DNA of 64,000 bases from Dietzia lutea. GTDB taxonomy: Bacteria; Actinomycetota; Actinomycetes; Mycobacteriales; Mycobacteriaceae. The stretch lies in NCBI RefSeq assembly GCF_003096075.1, contig NZ_CP015449.1, positions 3,589,001 to 3,653,000 on the forward strand, read 5' to 3'. Positions within the stretch are counted from its first letter, which is position 1. The number at the start of each line of letters is the position of its first letter. Positions 7,603-15,981 of this stretch are shown piece after piece. A program made the position numbers and the translations under genes. The notes beneath the pieces are model-generated. The model searched no databases. It was not told the origin of the DNA and worked only from the letters and a program-made list of their open reading frames with translations.

Positions 7603-8250
7603 GTGGCGGACAATAGCAGGGCGGGACGGGTGTACGGCGGACTGTCGCCGGCCGAACGCGAGGCCGCGCGTCGCCAGAACCTCTTGGACGCCGCCATCGA
7701 CACCCTCATCGCCGGGGAGAAGCTCACCGTCCGCGGACTGTGCGCACGCACAGGGCTCACCTCGCGCTACTTCTACGAGAACTTCAGCTCCACCGACGAG
7801 CTCGCCGAAACGGCGTACGACACCTGCGTCGCCGGTATCGCCGAAACGGTGTCCTTGGCGTTCGCCACACCACACGACCTCCCCGTGCAGATCGAGCGCG
7901 CCATGACGGCCCTCGTCGAGACCCTCGAGAAGGATCCTCGTGCGGGACACATCCTGTTCTCCTACCGGATCGACAACCCGCTGATCTCGCGGAAACGGCA
8001 GGAGTCCACCGCGTTCTTCGCCCGGATCACCGCCGCGACCGCAGGCGCGTCGGTGCAGTCCTCCGTGGACGTGGGACACGCCGCCCAGTTCGTGGTCGGC
8101 GGAGTGACGCAGTTGCTGTCCGTCTGGCTCAATTCCGACGAGACCGACTCCTCGGAGCTGGACGGACCCGCCGTGGCCGGACTGGCCGCCACCATGATCA
8201 ACGCGCTGGCCGCCCAGTTGTCCGAGGCGCCGACCTCGTCGTCGTCCTAA
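7603..8250 (+). CDS. TetR family transcriptional regulator
   Basis: A 215-residue TetR-type regulator starting at GTG 7603. The helix-turn-helix occupies about residues 20-65 (LTVRGLCARTGLTSRYFYENFSST), followed by a helical ligand domain and a Ser-rich tail. It is divergent from the DUF2236 oxygenase, and a perfect inverted repeat sits between them. The simplest model is repression of both genes, relieved by the oxygenase substrate or product. The ligand is not predictable. In the other direction, 180 bases separate it from a headless LysR gene. Confidence 0.88.
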   Translation: MADNSRAGRVYGGLSPAEREAARRQNLLDAAIDTLIAGEKLTVRGLCARTGLTSRYFYENFSSTDELAETAYDTCVAGIAETVSLAFATPHDLPVQIERAMTALVETLEKDPRAGHILFSYRIDNPLISRKRQESTAFFARITAATAGASVQSSVDVGHAAQFVVGGVTQLLSVWLNSDETDSSELDGPAVAGLAATMINALAAQLSEAPTSSSS

Positions 8251-8434
8251 GGGTCTCCTCGGGCGACACGGGCTCCGGCGCGTCACGAACGGATCCGCTT
8301 ACTTCACGCAGTTCGATCACGTCTATACGGATCTCTCGTCTCTCGATCCGCCACGCGCTGGTCATTCCGCGATAGGTGTCGCTGTACCGCAGCCGCCAGG
8401 TGAGGTCGGTGCTTCGGTCCCCTTTACGCATGAG

Positions 8435-9193
8435 GTGACGCGCTACGCATGTGATCCGGCCGTGCGCGTCCGGCTCGGTACGCAGCTGCTCGAACGCACT
8501 CCCCGCGGCGCCGACCTCACCGAGGCCGGACGGGTGCTGGTCACGGAGGCGCGGGGCGTGCTCGACGCGGCCGAGGCCGCGGTCCGGCGGACGCGGATGG
8601 CCGCCGTCGGTCGGCGCGCGTTGGTGCTGGCGACCAAAGCCGGTGCCTCACTCGAAGTGGTGGAGCGGTTACTGGCCGCGGTCGCCGAACGCGGCGACCT
8701 CTCCGACGTCGAGGTGCTCCTGTGCGAGGTCGGCGAGCAGTCGTGGCTGCTCCGCCGAGGTCGCGCCGACGTGGCGATCATTCACCGGCCGGTCGACGAC
8801 CTCGCCGGATTCGAGACCCGCGACTTCCTCACCGAAGGTCAGGTGGCGATCAACCCCGCGGGCCACCCGCTCGCCGCCCGGACCGAGCTGGGGATGGAGG
8901 GGATCCGGTACGTCCCGGACCTGCCGCTGGCCCGGTGGCCGCGGCTGGACGGCACCTATCCGGAGGGGCCCGGGCCGGAGGTGCGTACGCAGTCGGCGAT
9001 CGCCCATCTCGTCGCGCTGGGAAGGGCTCTTCTGGTGATCCCCGCCTCCAGCCGCGCGTGGCAGTGGCCCCGGCATGCGGCGGTCCCCGTCGTCGACGCC
9101 CCTGAGATCACCACGGTCCTCGCGTGGCCGGCCCATCGCCGTTCCGCGGACATCGAGGTGCTGGCGGCGCTGGCCGCCGACGTGGGTGGCTGA
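8435..9193 (+). pseudogene. LysR family regulator lacking its HTH domain
   Basis: The frame (252 codons from the first GTG) begins within what is normally the end of the LysR DNA-binding domain: LGTQLLERTPRGADLTEAGR is the wing and linker-helix start, but the preceding 45-50 residues with the helix-turn-helix are absent. Upstream sequence shows no matching piece in any frame. The ligand-binding domain (two Rossmann-like lobes, about residues 60-250) looks intact. The product could not bind DNA as a normal LysR protein, so it is called a truncated pseudogene; a short cytoplasmic ligand-binding protein is a less likely reading. Confidence 0.75.
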
Positions 9194-9239
9194 CCGGGGA
9201 CGACTACCTCCGCGCGACGCGGTGGGCCTATGCTCATCA

Positions 9240-9352
9240 CGCACTACTGACTTCCGGACGCAGGGGAAGACCGGTGAGAATCCGGCGCTGACCCGCAACG
9301 GTGTGCCGCCACGACGAGTGGCGGCGAGCCCGATCGCCTGCCCGGAGGCCTG
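9240..9352 (+). ncRNA. Cobalamin riboswitch ahead of the B12 importer
   Basis: The stretch GGGGAAGACCGGTGAGAATC, followed by GCTGACCCGCAACGGTGTG, is the conserved core of the cobalamin aptamer; a GC-rich hairpin and a closing CGCCTGCC segment follow. It lies in the 284-base leader of the btuF-like gene and should shut down the importer operon when adenosylcobalamin is plentiful. The exact boundaries are approximate. Confidence 0.85.
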
Positions 9353-9477
9353 ACTCAATAAGTCATCGCCGAGGTCTGCGATCCGGAGTCCTGTCAGGTG
9401 ACGTGGCGTCGTCGACGCCTGCCGTCCTGCGGGTCTGCCGTGTTCGTCGACCACACGACACGATCCGAGGTCTGATC

Positions 9478-10473
9478 ATGTTCCGTCACCACCCCAGAAC
9501 CGCGCTGGCCGCGCTGCTCGTGGCCGGCCTGGCGCTCGCCGGCTGCTCCCGCGGTGAGGCGCTCGAGAGCGGCGGCACGGTCGAGCCCTTCGCCGAACCC
9601 GTCACCATCACCAATTGCGAGCGCGAGGCCACCTACACCGAGCCGCCGCAGCGCATCGTCTCGATGAACGACCACGTCACGGAGACCCTCATCCAGATGG
9701 GTGCGGGCGACCGGATCGTCGGGATGGGCTACGGCGAGCAGAACGACGTGCTGCCCGAGGTCGCCGACCAGTTCCACGCCATCCCCTCCCTGGCCGATGA
9801 GTACCCCACCTGGGAACAGATCGTCGACCTCGAGCCCGACCTCGTGGTCGCCGGCATGCGCAGCGCGTTCGACGAGAAGGAGGGACGCAGCCGCGACGCC
9901 CTCGAGGCCGCCGGCATCAACACGTTTCTGTTCTCGGAGTACTGCGGCGAGGGCTTCCCCGACCTGTCGATGCTCGAGACGGACTTCTCCCAGCTCGGCC
10001 GCGTCCTCGGCGTCGAGCAGGGCGCCCGCGACCTCACCGACCGGATCCGCGCGCAGCTCACCGACGTCCGCACCGCGCTCGACGCGGCCGGCGTGACCGG
10101 CATCCCCACGTTCTTCTACGACAGCGGCGAGGCCGAGCCCATGACGATCGGCGGGGTGGGCATCGGCCAGCTGATCGGCGAGTACGCGGGCGCGGACAAC
10201 ATCTTCTCCGAGGGCGACAAGCCGTACCCCAAGACCACGTGGGAGGTCCTGGGCGAGCGCCAGCCGGAGGCGATCGTCGTGCTGGACTACGGCGCGACCA
10301 GCGCGGAGGACAAGATCGCCTACCTGCGCGCGCAGCCGATCATGGCCACCACCCCGGCCATCCGGGACGACCGGATCGTGGTGGTGCCGCTGGCGGACTT
10401 CTTCGAGAGCTCGCGGATGGCGACCTCGGTGGAGACCATCGCCCGCGAGCTGCACCCGCATGCGTTCGGGTAG
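9478..10473 (+). CDS. Cobalamin ABC transporter, substrate-binding lipoprotein
   Basis: A 331-residue lipoprotein of the BtuF/FecB helical-backbone type. The signal peptide ends with the lipobox LALAGC (Cys23). The mature part has the two-lobe fold: PPQRIVSMNDHVTETLIQMG opens lobe one, and TIGGVGIGQLIGEYAGADN lies in lobe two. It captures its ligand outside the membrane and delivers it to the permease encoded five bases downstream. The cobalamin riboswitch in its leader indicates that the ligand is B12 or another corrinoid, not a siderophore. The longer upstream frame runs through the riboswitch and was not used. Confidence 0.88.
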   Translation: MFRHHPRTALAALLVAGLALAGCSRGEALESGGTVEPFAEPVTITNCEREATYTEPPQRIVSMNDHVTETLIQMGAGDRIVGMGYGEQNDVLPEVADQFHAIPSLADEYPTWEQIVDLEPDLVVAGMRSAFDEKEGRSRDALEAAGINTFLFSEYCGEGFPDLSMLETDFSQLGRVLGVEQGARDLTDRIRAQLTDVRTALDAAGVTGIPTFFYDSGEAEPMTIGGVGIGQLIGEYAGADNIFSEGDKPYPKTTWEVLGERQPEAIVVLDYGATSAEDKIAYLRAQPIMATTPAIRDDRIVVVPLADFFESSRMATSVETIARELHPHAFG

Positions 10474-10477
10474 TGAC

Positions 10478-11668
10478 ATGACGTCGGTAGCCGCGAAACC
10501 CGATCGCCGCGGGGGCCGCCGCCCGCCGGCCCGGGCCGGGGCCGACCTCGCCGTCGTCTCCCCCTCCGACGCCACTGACACCGCCGACGCGGGAGCCACC
10601 ACGACCACCACCGACGCCCCCTCCCCCGCGCCCACCGGGCGCCGGCCCCTCGCGCTGATCTGCCTGCCGCTGCTGGCCGCACTCGCGGTCGCGATCGCGG
10701 CGGGCGTCTCGCTGGGCTCGGTGTCCATCCCGATCGGGGACGTGTGGGCGATCGTCGCGCACCGCTTCGCCCCCGGGGCGTTCGAGCCGTGGTGGACCGA
10801 CGCCCGCGAGGCGATCGTCCTCGAGTCGCGGCTGCCCCGCGCGCTGATGGCGGCGGCCGTGGGCGCGTCCCTGGCGGTGGCGGGCGGCGTCGCGCAGGCC
10901 GTAACCCGTAACCCGCTCGCGGACCCGTACCTGCTCGGGGTCTCCTCGGGCGCGGGCTTCGGCGTCGTCGCCCTCACGGTCCTCGGGGTGGGCGCGGGGA
11001 TGTGGGGCGTGTTCACCCTGCCGATGGCCGCGTTCGTCGGCGCGTTGCTCCCGCTGGCCGGAGTGGTGCTGGTGGCCCGCCGCGCCCACGACACCACCGC
11101 CATCGTGCTGGTCGGCGCGGCCATGACGATGGTCTTCGGCGCGCTCAACACCTTCACGCTGCTCGTGCTGGGCGACGACCACCAACTCGGCACGGTCATG
11201 CGGTGGCTGGCCGGCGGATTCGGCGACGCGGGATGGACGATGGTCTGGGCGCCGATCGCGATCCTCGTCGTCACCGGCACGGTGGTGATGCTGTGCAGCC
11301 GCCACCTGGACCTGCTCCTCACCGGCGACGACGGCGCCACCGCGATGGGCGTCCACGTGCCCCGGTTCCGGATCCTCATGCTGTTGCTGGTCTCGCTGCT
11401 CACCGCGGGCGCCGTGGCGGTGTCGGGGACCATCGGCTTCATCGGCCTGCTCATCCCCCACCTGGCGGGCTTTCTCACCGGCCGAACCTCCGCGCGCCTA
11501 CTGCCCACCGCGGCCCTGCTCGGCGCCCTCGCCCTGGTCCTGGCCGACATCGCCGCGCGTGCGGTGAGCGAGGGCGCCGAGCTGCCGGTCGGCGTCATCA
11601 CGGGCGTCGTGGGCGGGCCGGTGTTCCTGGCGATGTTGTGGCGCCGCTACGGGAAGGCGTCGATATGA
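10478..11668 (+). CDS. Cobalamin ABC transporter, FecCD/BtuC-type permease
   Basis: A 396-residue inner-membrane permease. After an unusual Asp/Thr/Ala-rich cytoplasmic N-terminus of about 50 residues come some ten membrane segments of the FecCD family, with characteristic VAGGVAQAVTRNPLADPYLLG and GTIGFIGLLIPHLAG stretches. ATG 10478 lies four bases after the upstream stop; an ATG at 10460 in the same frame would overlap the lipoprotein gene and is possible. It forms the translocation channel with the ATPase, whose start overlaps this stop (ATGA). Confidence 0.88.
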   Translation: MTSVAAKPDRRGGRRPPARAGADLAVVSPSDATDTADAGATTTTTDAPSPAPTGRRPLALICLPLLAALAVAIAAGVSLGSVSIPIGDVWAIVAHRFAPGAFEPWWTDAREAIVLESRLPRALMAAAVGASLAVAGGVAQAVTRNPLADPYLLGVSSGAGFGVVALTVLGVGAGMWGVFTLPMAAFVGALLPLAGVVLVARRAHDTTAIVLVGAAMTMVFGALNTFTLLVLGDDHQLGTVMRWLAGGFGDAGWTMVWAPIAILVVTGTVVMLCSRHLDLLLTGDDGATAMGVHVPRFRILMLLLVSLLTAGAVAVSGTIGFIGLLIPHLAGFLTGRTSARLLPTAALLGALALVLADIAARAVSEGAELPVGVITGVVGGPVFLAMLWRRYGKASI

Positions 11669-12447
11669 CCACCCTCCACGCCCACGACGTCTCCGCCCGC
11701 CTGGGCGGCCGGGAGATCCTCGACGGCGTCGACCTGACCGTCACTCCCGGCCTGGTCACGGCCCTGGTCGGGCCGAACGGCAGCGGCAAGACCACCCTGC
11801 TGCGCACGTGTTACCGGGCCCTGCCGGTGGCGGCGGGGATGGTGACGGTGGACGGCGCGGACATCGCCTCGCTGCGCCGCCGCGCGCTCGCCCGCGCGGT
11901 GGGGGCCAGCACGCAGGAGCCGGTCTCGCTCGGCGGCATCACGGTCCGCGAGTCGGTGCGTCTGGGCCGGACGGTCACCCGCGGGCTGTTCGAGCCGCTC
12001 GGCGCCGATGACGCCGCGGTCGTCGAGACCATTCTCGCGCGGGTCGGGCTGACCGGGCTGGCCGACCGCGACGTGCTGGCACTGTCCGGCGGGGAGCGGC
12101 AGCGGGTGTCGATCGCGCGCACCCTCGCCCAGCAGCCCGACGTCCTCCTGCTGGACGAGCCCACCAACCACCTCGACCTCCACCAGCAACTGTCGGTCCT
12201 GGCGCTGCTGCGCGAGCTCGCGGCGGGCGGCCTCGCGGTGCTGCTCACGCTCCACGACCTGCGCATGGCCGTCGAGTACTGCGATGCCGTCGCGGTCCTG
12301 CACCGCGGGCGGCTCGTCGCGACGGGCGCGCCGGAGGAGGTCCTGGACGCCGCGGTGCTGCGGGAGGTGTTCGGCGTGCGCGGCCAGGTGCGGGCGGGGC
12401 CGGACGGTCGCCGCACGCTCGACGTGGCGGGGCTCGCCGATGGGTGA
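11665..12447 (+). CDS. Cobalamin ABC transporter, ATP-binding protein
   Basis: A 260-residue BtuD/FecE-type ATPase with Walker A GPNGSGKTT near residue 38, signature LSGGERQR, Walker B VLLLDEPTNHLD and switch histidine in LTLHD. It powers the importer with the permease just upstream; the two genes overlap by four bases. Its stop overlaps the start of the FhuF-like gene by eight bases, so four genes form one translationally coupled unit behind the riboswitch. Confidence 0.88.
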   Translation: MTTLHAHDVSARLGGREILDGVDLTVTPGLVTALVGPNGSGKTTLLRTCYRALPVAAGMVTVDGADIASLRRRALARAVGASTQEPVSLGGITVRESVRLGRTVTRGLFEPLGADDAAVVETILARVGLTGLADRDVLALSGGERQRVSIARTLAQQPDVLLLDEPTNHLDLHQQLSVLALLRELAAGGLAVLLTLHDLRMAVEYCDAVAVLHRGRLVATGAPEEVLDAAVLREVFGVRGQVRAGPDGRRTLDVAGLADG

Positions 12448-13213
12448 CCAGCCAGTGGGTGAGGTGCCGGTGGGTGACGACGGCGACGACGACGAGCTCC
12501 GCTCCCCCGGGACCGTTGCAGCCGCATACTCGGGCGCCACGGGCCTCCTCGGGGACTTCGCCGGCACCATCGAGCACGCCTCCCCGGTCCTGCCCGGGGA
12601 GGTGCTGACGGACCCGCGGTGGCTGGCCCGGCGGGTGGAGGACACCGGACGGCGCTGGAACCATGACGATCCGCGAGTGAACGGGACCCTGTGGTGGTAT
12701 TCGGCGAGCTCGACGCTTGTCATCGCGCCGCTGGCGATGCTGCTCGCGAGCGGCCGCGCACCCGATCCCCGCCCTGGTCGGCTCACCGTCTCGCTGCAGC
12801 CGAACGGCTATCTCCACGCGGCGCGGTCGAACCGCCTCCTGCCGTCGGTTGAGGCTTTCGCCGACGCGCTGCGGGAGGCCCACGGCGAGGTGATCGACGC
12901 CCTCGCGGAGGTTTCCAGCGCCTCGCCGCGGGCACTGTGGGCGATCGCCACGGATTCCATCGCCAACCGGGCCCTCGAGGCGGGCCGAGCGACCGGCGAC
13001 CCAGACCGCGGCGTCGCGCTTGCTCGCGCCGTGTGCCGCCCTCCTCTACTGCCGGCCCGCTTCGTCGACGTGGAGGGCCCCGCCCGGACGCGACGGTTCG
13101 TCCGCCGCAGTTCGTGTTGCCTCATCTATGTGGCCACCGACGGCGGCAAGTGCGCGAGTTGCCCGCGCCGCGCCCCGGACGACCGTCGGGCGGAACTGCT
13201 TCGGCGAATGTAG
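12440..13213 (+). CDS. FhuF-like iron-sulfur ferric reductase family protein
   Basis: A 257-residue protein with the C-terminal cysteine motif of FhuF-type [2Fe-2S] reductases: Cys226-Cys227-x10-Cys238-x2-Cys241. The preceding helical domain (residues 50-200) has the family's WYSASSTLVIAPLAM segment and a later substrate-pocket region. FhuF proteins reduce ferric siderophores in the cytoplasm to free iron. Here the gene overlaps the ATPase of a riboswitch-controlled cobalamin importer, so a role in reducing imported cob(III)alamin (or its cobalt) is a reasonable inference; siderophore reduction remains the alternative. No membrane segment or signal peptide is seen. Confidence 0.82.
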   Translation: MGDQPVGEVPVGDDGDDDELRSPGTVAAAYSGATGLLGDFAGTIEHASPVLPGEVLTDPRWLARRVEDTGRRWNHDDPRVNGTLWWYSASSTLVIAPLAMLLASGRAPDPRPGRLTVSLQPNGYLHAARSNRLLPSVEAFADALREAHGEVIDALAEVSSASPRALWAIATDSIANRALEAGRATGDPDRGVALARAVCRPPLLPARFVDVEGPARTRRFVRRSSCCLIYVATDGGKCASCPRRAPDDRRAELLRRM

Positions 13214-13369
13214 CCCGCCCCACGGGGCCGGAACTCCCGGGTAGCGTCCCCTCCCGAGACGGTCCGCTGACGAGCTGGCTGGACGGAATCGCGGCAGCAG
13301 CAACCGGAGCGGTTCACAAGCAGAACCCCGGCCGTGTGATCGGCCCTCCGAGGAGGACTACAGGGACGG

Positions 13370-13873
13370 GTGTTCCGCAATGCTCTCGATGCGCGTTTGG
13401 CCGAACGTCATCTTGCGCTTGGATGTTCGGGCCATTGGGTATTCGACGACTTCCGAGAGCTGGGTCGCGACGGCAACGGAGTAGATAAGCACCGCCAGCC
13501 GTACAAGGACATCGCCGAGAGCATCGGCCGCGTCAGGCGAAATCGCAAGCCGCTGAGCCCCGGCCAGATTATCTCCGAACTGCTGTTCGGGTTCTGGCAC
13601 CAGATGGTCTCCCGCCGCCAGATGTTCCTCTGGCCCGATATCGCCGGCGCGTTCCCCCACGCACCCACGCGCGACCAGTCGACCATTCAGGACCCTGTAA
13701 AACGACTGCGCGAGCTACGGAACCGGATCGGCCACCACCATTGGGTGTGGTCGGAGGATGTGCAGGCTCGCTACGGCGACCTACTCAGCGTCGCGGGATG
13801 AATCGACCCCGTGCTGGCAGAGTTCATCAACGAACGTAGTCAGGTGCCTGGCCTACTCAGGTGGGAAGTCTGA
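13370..13873 (+). pseudogene. Abi-like HEPN protein, truncated and interrupted
   Basis: The frame resembles the later two thirds of Abi-like (abortive infection type) proteins: VFRNALDARLAE, then LLFGFWHQMVSRRQMFLW and the HEPN RNase-type motif ELRNRIGHHH (Arg-x4-His). The usual N-terminal portion is missing. At 13799-13801 a TGA stands where the family normally has tryptophan, and the frame continues in register (IDPVLAEFINERSQVPGLL) to a second stop at 13871-13873. Both lesions suggest a dead defence or toxin gene. If TGA is a sequencing error, only the N-terminal truncation remains. Confidence 0.7.
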
Positions 13874-14332
13874 CTTACTGATCGTGCGCAAGGCCAGGGT
13901 CCCGGTCTGCCCCGGGTGCACCTGGCCTCGCGACTCGCCCGACACCCACGGTGCCGCGCTCAGGTCCGACGGTAGTGGCCGATTCCTCGATAGTCACTCA
14001 CACAGTCCGTCTCCCACTTGCCCGTCGGCTCCCTCTCCTTGTCATCGACGCTGAGTGCCCCCCGACGATGTCGCCGCGCGAGTGGAGGCCCATCCCGCCC
14101 GAACGGGCCATTCTGACGGGCCAGGCGATCGGACGTAGCCGGGTGAGTGCAGCGCACGGCGCTGCGTCCCTCGCGCGGTCTCATCGCGGGGTCACATCTG
14201 CTCACGTTTCCCCAGGTCGCGTTCTCGCGACCCGAGCATGTGCGACCACTCGCCGAGGAAGGGCCCAGCCCACCGTGCGGCTACGGCCGCCGGCCACCCC
14301 GGGCGAACGGCCGGGCTAGGCGACCGGCCGGG
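13874..14332. other. Intergenic region without recognised genes
   Basis: About 460 bases between the Abi-like remnant and cobA. Both strands were read for protein similarity and structured RNA; only short GC-rich inverted repeats close to the cobA stop were seen, among them the CCGGCCGGG region that may end cobA transcription. No gene is proposed. Confidence 0.5.
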
Positions 14333-15151
14333 TCAGGCGAAGGGCAGCCCGGGCACCAGCTGCTCGGCCAGCCCGGCGACCGCCCCGATCACGGTGATCG
14401 CGGGCGGCGCGACCCCCGCCTCGGCCGCCTGCCGCGCGATGCTCGCGAGCGTTCCGCGCAGGATCTGCTGCGCCGGGGTGGAGCCGTTCTCGATCAGCAC
14501 CGCCGGGGTGTCCGAGACCATCCCCTCGGCTAGCAGTTCGGCGGTAATAGCGGGAAGAGTCGTCACCGCCATGAGCAGCACGAGCGTCGTCCCCGACCTG
14601 GCGAGCGCACCGTAGTCGAGGGTCGACTGTGGGTCGCGGGGCGCGACGTGTCCGGAGATCACCGAGACGCCCTGCGAGAGCCCGCGATGCGTGGCCGGGA
14701 CGCCGGCGAGCGCCGGCACCGACAGCGCCGAGGTCACGCCCGGAATCACGGTCACGGGCACCCCGGCGGCCGTGCATGCGAGGTGCTCCTCGGCGCCACG
14801 ACCGAACAGGAAGCTGTCGCCGCCCTTGAGCCGCACGACCGTGCGGCCGCGTCGGGCCTGCTCGACGAGCATCCGGTTGATCTCCTCCTGCGGGGTCGCG
14901 GGGCCGAACGGCACCTTGCCCACACCGATCACCTCGATGCCGGGGTCGAGTTCGTCGAGGATCGACATCGGCCCCAGGCGATCGGTCACCACCACGTCGG
15001 CGGTGCGCACGGCCTCGAGGCCGGCCACGGTCATCAGCCCCGGATCGCCCGGCCCGCCGCCGACCAGCACCACCCGGCCGGTGCTTTGCCCTTCGGCGGA
15101 AGCCCGGTCGGCGCGCTCGTCGCCGGCCGCCGCATTCTCCGCAGCCGCCAT
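14333..15151 (-). CDS. cobA: Uroporphyrinogen-III C-methyltransferase
   Basis: A 272-residue SAM-dependent methyltransferase that adds methyl groups at C2 and C7 of uroporphyrinogen III to give precorrin-2, the committed step toward corrins. After about 25 non-conserved residues comes VVLVGGGPGDPGLMTVAGLEA, the SUMT glycine-rich entry, then the VRLKGGDSFLFGRGAEE motif near residue 110 and PGVTSALSVPALAGVPATHR. There is no fused uroporphyrinogen synthase or CysG-type dehydrogenase domain. It is the last gene of cobN-cobF-cobA; its start overlaps the cobF stop (ATGA). Precorrin-2 is also a sirohaem precursor. Confidence 0.92.
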   Translation of the reverse strand: MAAAENAAAGDERADRASAEGQSTGRVVLVGGGPGDPGLMTVAGLEAVRTADVVVTDRLGPMSILDELDPGIEVIGVGKVPFGPATPQEEINRMLVEQARRGRTVVRLKGGDSFLFGRGAEEHLACTAAGVPVTVIPGVTSALSVPALAGVPATHRGLSQGVSVISGHVAPRDPQSTLDYGALARSGTTLVLLMAVTTLPAITAELLAEGMVSDTPAVLIENGSTPAQQILRGTLASIARQAAEAGVAPPAITVIGAVAGLAEQLVPGLPFA

Positions 15152-15981
15152 CAGGCCGTCGTCCCTTCTCCGCGTCGCAGCAGATACACATCCATCACCC
15201 AGCCGTGCTCGGCGCGCAGCCGCTCGCGGCGCTCACGCAGCTCGACCAGCACGTCACCGACCCGGCCCTCCACCAGCGTCTCGCCCACGTCGCCGAGGTT
15301 GCCGCCCCACCAGATCCGCCAGTCGGCGAACTCGTCGAGCGGCAGGTCCGCGTTGAGCATCACCACCACGTTGTCCGCGCCGGCCGCCACCGCCTCACGC
15401 AGCCGCCGCCCGGTCGTGACGATGACGGTGCCGCCGATCTCGTGCAGCACCAGCCGGTGCCGCGCCGCCAGGACCTGCAGTGCCGAGATCCCCGGCAGGA
15501 CCTCCACGTCCAGGTCCAGGCGGCCGCGCTCGGCGATCCGGTCGAGAATCCGCAACGTGGAGTCGTAGAACGCCGGGTCGCCCCACACCGGGATCGCCAC
15601 GTCGCCGGGTCGCGCCGCGATCGCGCGCTCCCAGGCCACCGAGCGCGCCTCGTGCCAGTCCAGGACCACGCCGCGGTAGTCACCGTGGGTCGAGGTCGAC
15701 GACGACGAGCGGTCCCTCTCCGGATCGGGCACGCCCACCAACTCGACGTCCGGAGCGTGCCGGGCGAGCAACCGCGCGCGGAGGTCGACCAGCGGGTCGG
15801 CCGGGCCCTTCACGGCGGCGAGGGCGTAGGCGCTGGCGCGCAGGGCCTCGGCGGCCTCGACCGTGATCTGGTCGAGGCCGCCGGAGCCGATGCCCACCAC
15901 GCGCACACGCCGCCGCGTTCCGCCGGACGGCTGCGCCGGAGGCCGATCGCCGCCCGCGCCGGGGACGCTCTCAGTCGCCAT
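15151..15981 (-). CDS. cobF: Precorrin-6A synthase (deacetylating)
   Basis: A 276-residue SAM-dependent methyltransferase that methylates C1 of precorrin-5 and releases the acetyl group, giving precorrin-6A; CobF is specific to the aerobic route. Visible features are VRVVGIGSGGLDQITVEAAEAL near residue 25, then PVWGDPAFYDSTLRIL and EVLPGISALQVLAARHRL. Actinobacterial CobF proteins share the C-terminal segment WRIWWGGNLGDVGETLV seen here. ATG 15981 has a GAGGA ribosome-binding site and overlaps the end of cobN by 11 bases. Confidence 0.92.
   Translation of the reverse strand: MATESVPGAGGDRPPAQPSGGTRRRVRVVGIGSGGLDQITVEAAEALRASAYALAAVKGPADPLVDLRARLLARHAPDVELVGVPDPERDRSSSSTSTHGDYRGVVLDWHEARSVAWERAIAARPGDVAIPVWGDPAFYDSTLRILDRIAERGRLDLDVEVLPGISALQVLAARHRLVLHEIGGTVIVTTGRRLREAVAAGADNVVVMLNADLPLDEFADWRIWWGGNLGDVGETLVEGRVGDVLVELRERRERLRAEHGWVMDVYLLRRGEGTTA

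Noticed and set aside
8198-8431. A 77-codon minus-strand frame whose middle (DLTWRLRYSDTYRGMTSAWR) looks a little like a phage head-tail adaptor.
   Set aside because: It overlaps the end of the TetR gene, has no convincing ribosome-binding site and no other phage gene is nearby. A chance frame or a very old scrap cannot be told apart by eye.
10460-10478. ATG 10460 as start of the cobalamin permease.
   Set aside because: It would overlap the lipoprotein gene by 14 bases without gain; ATG 10478 lies neatly after the stop. The choice does not change the function.
9478-13213. Reading the importer at 9478-13213 as a siderophore system because of the FhuF-like gene.
   Set aside because: The leader carries a clear cobalamin aptamer, so corrinoid import is the better first reading; siderophore use is kept as an alternative.
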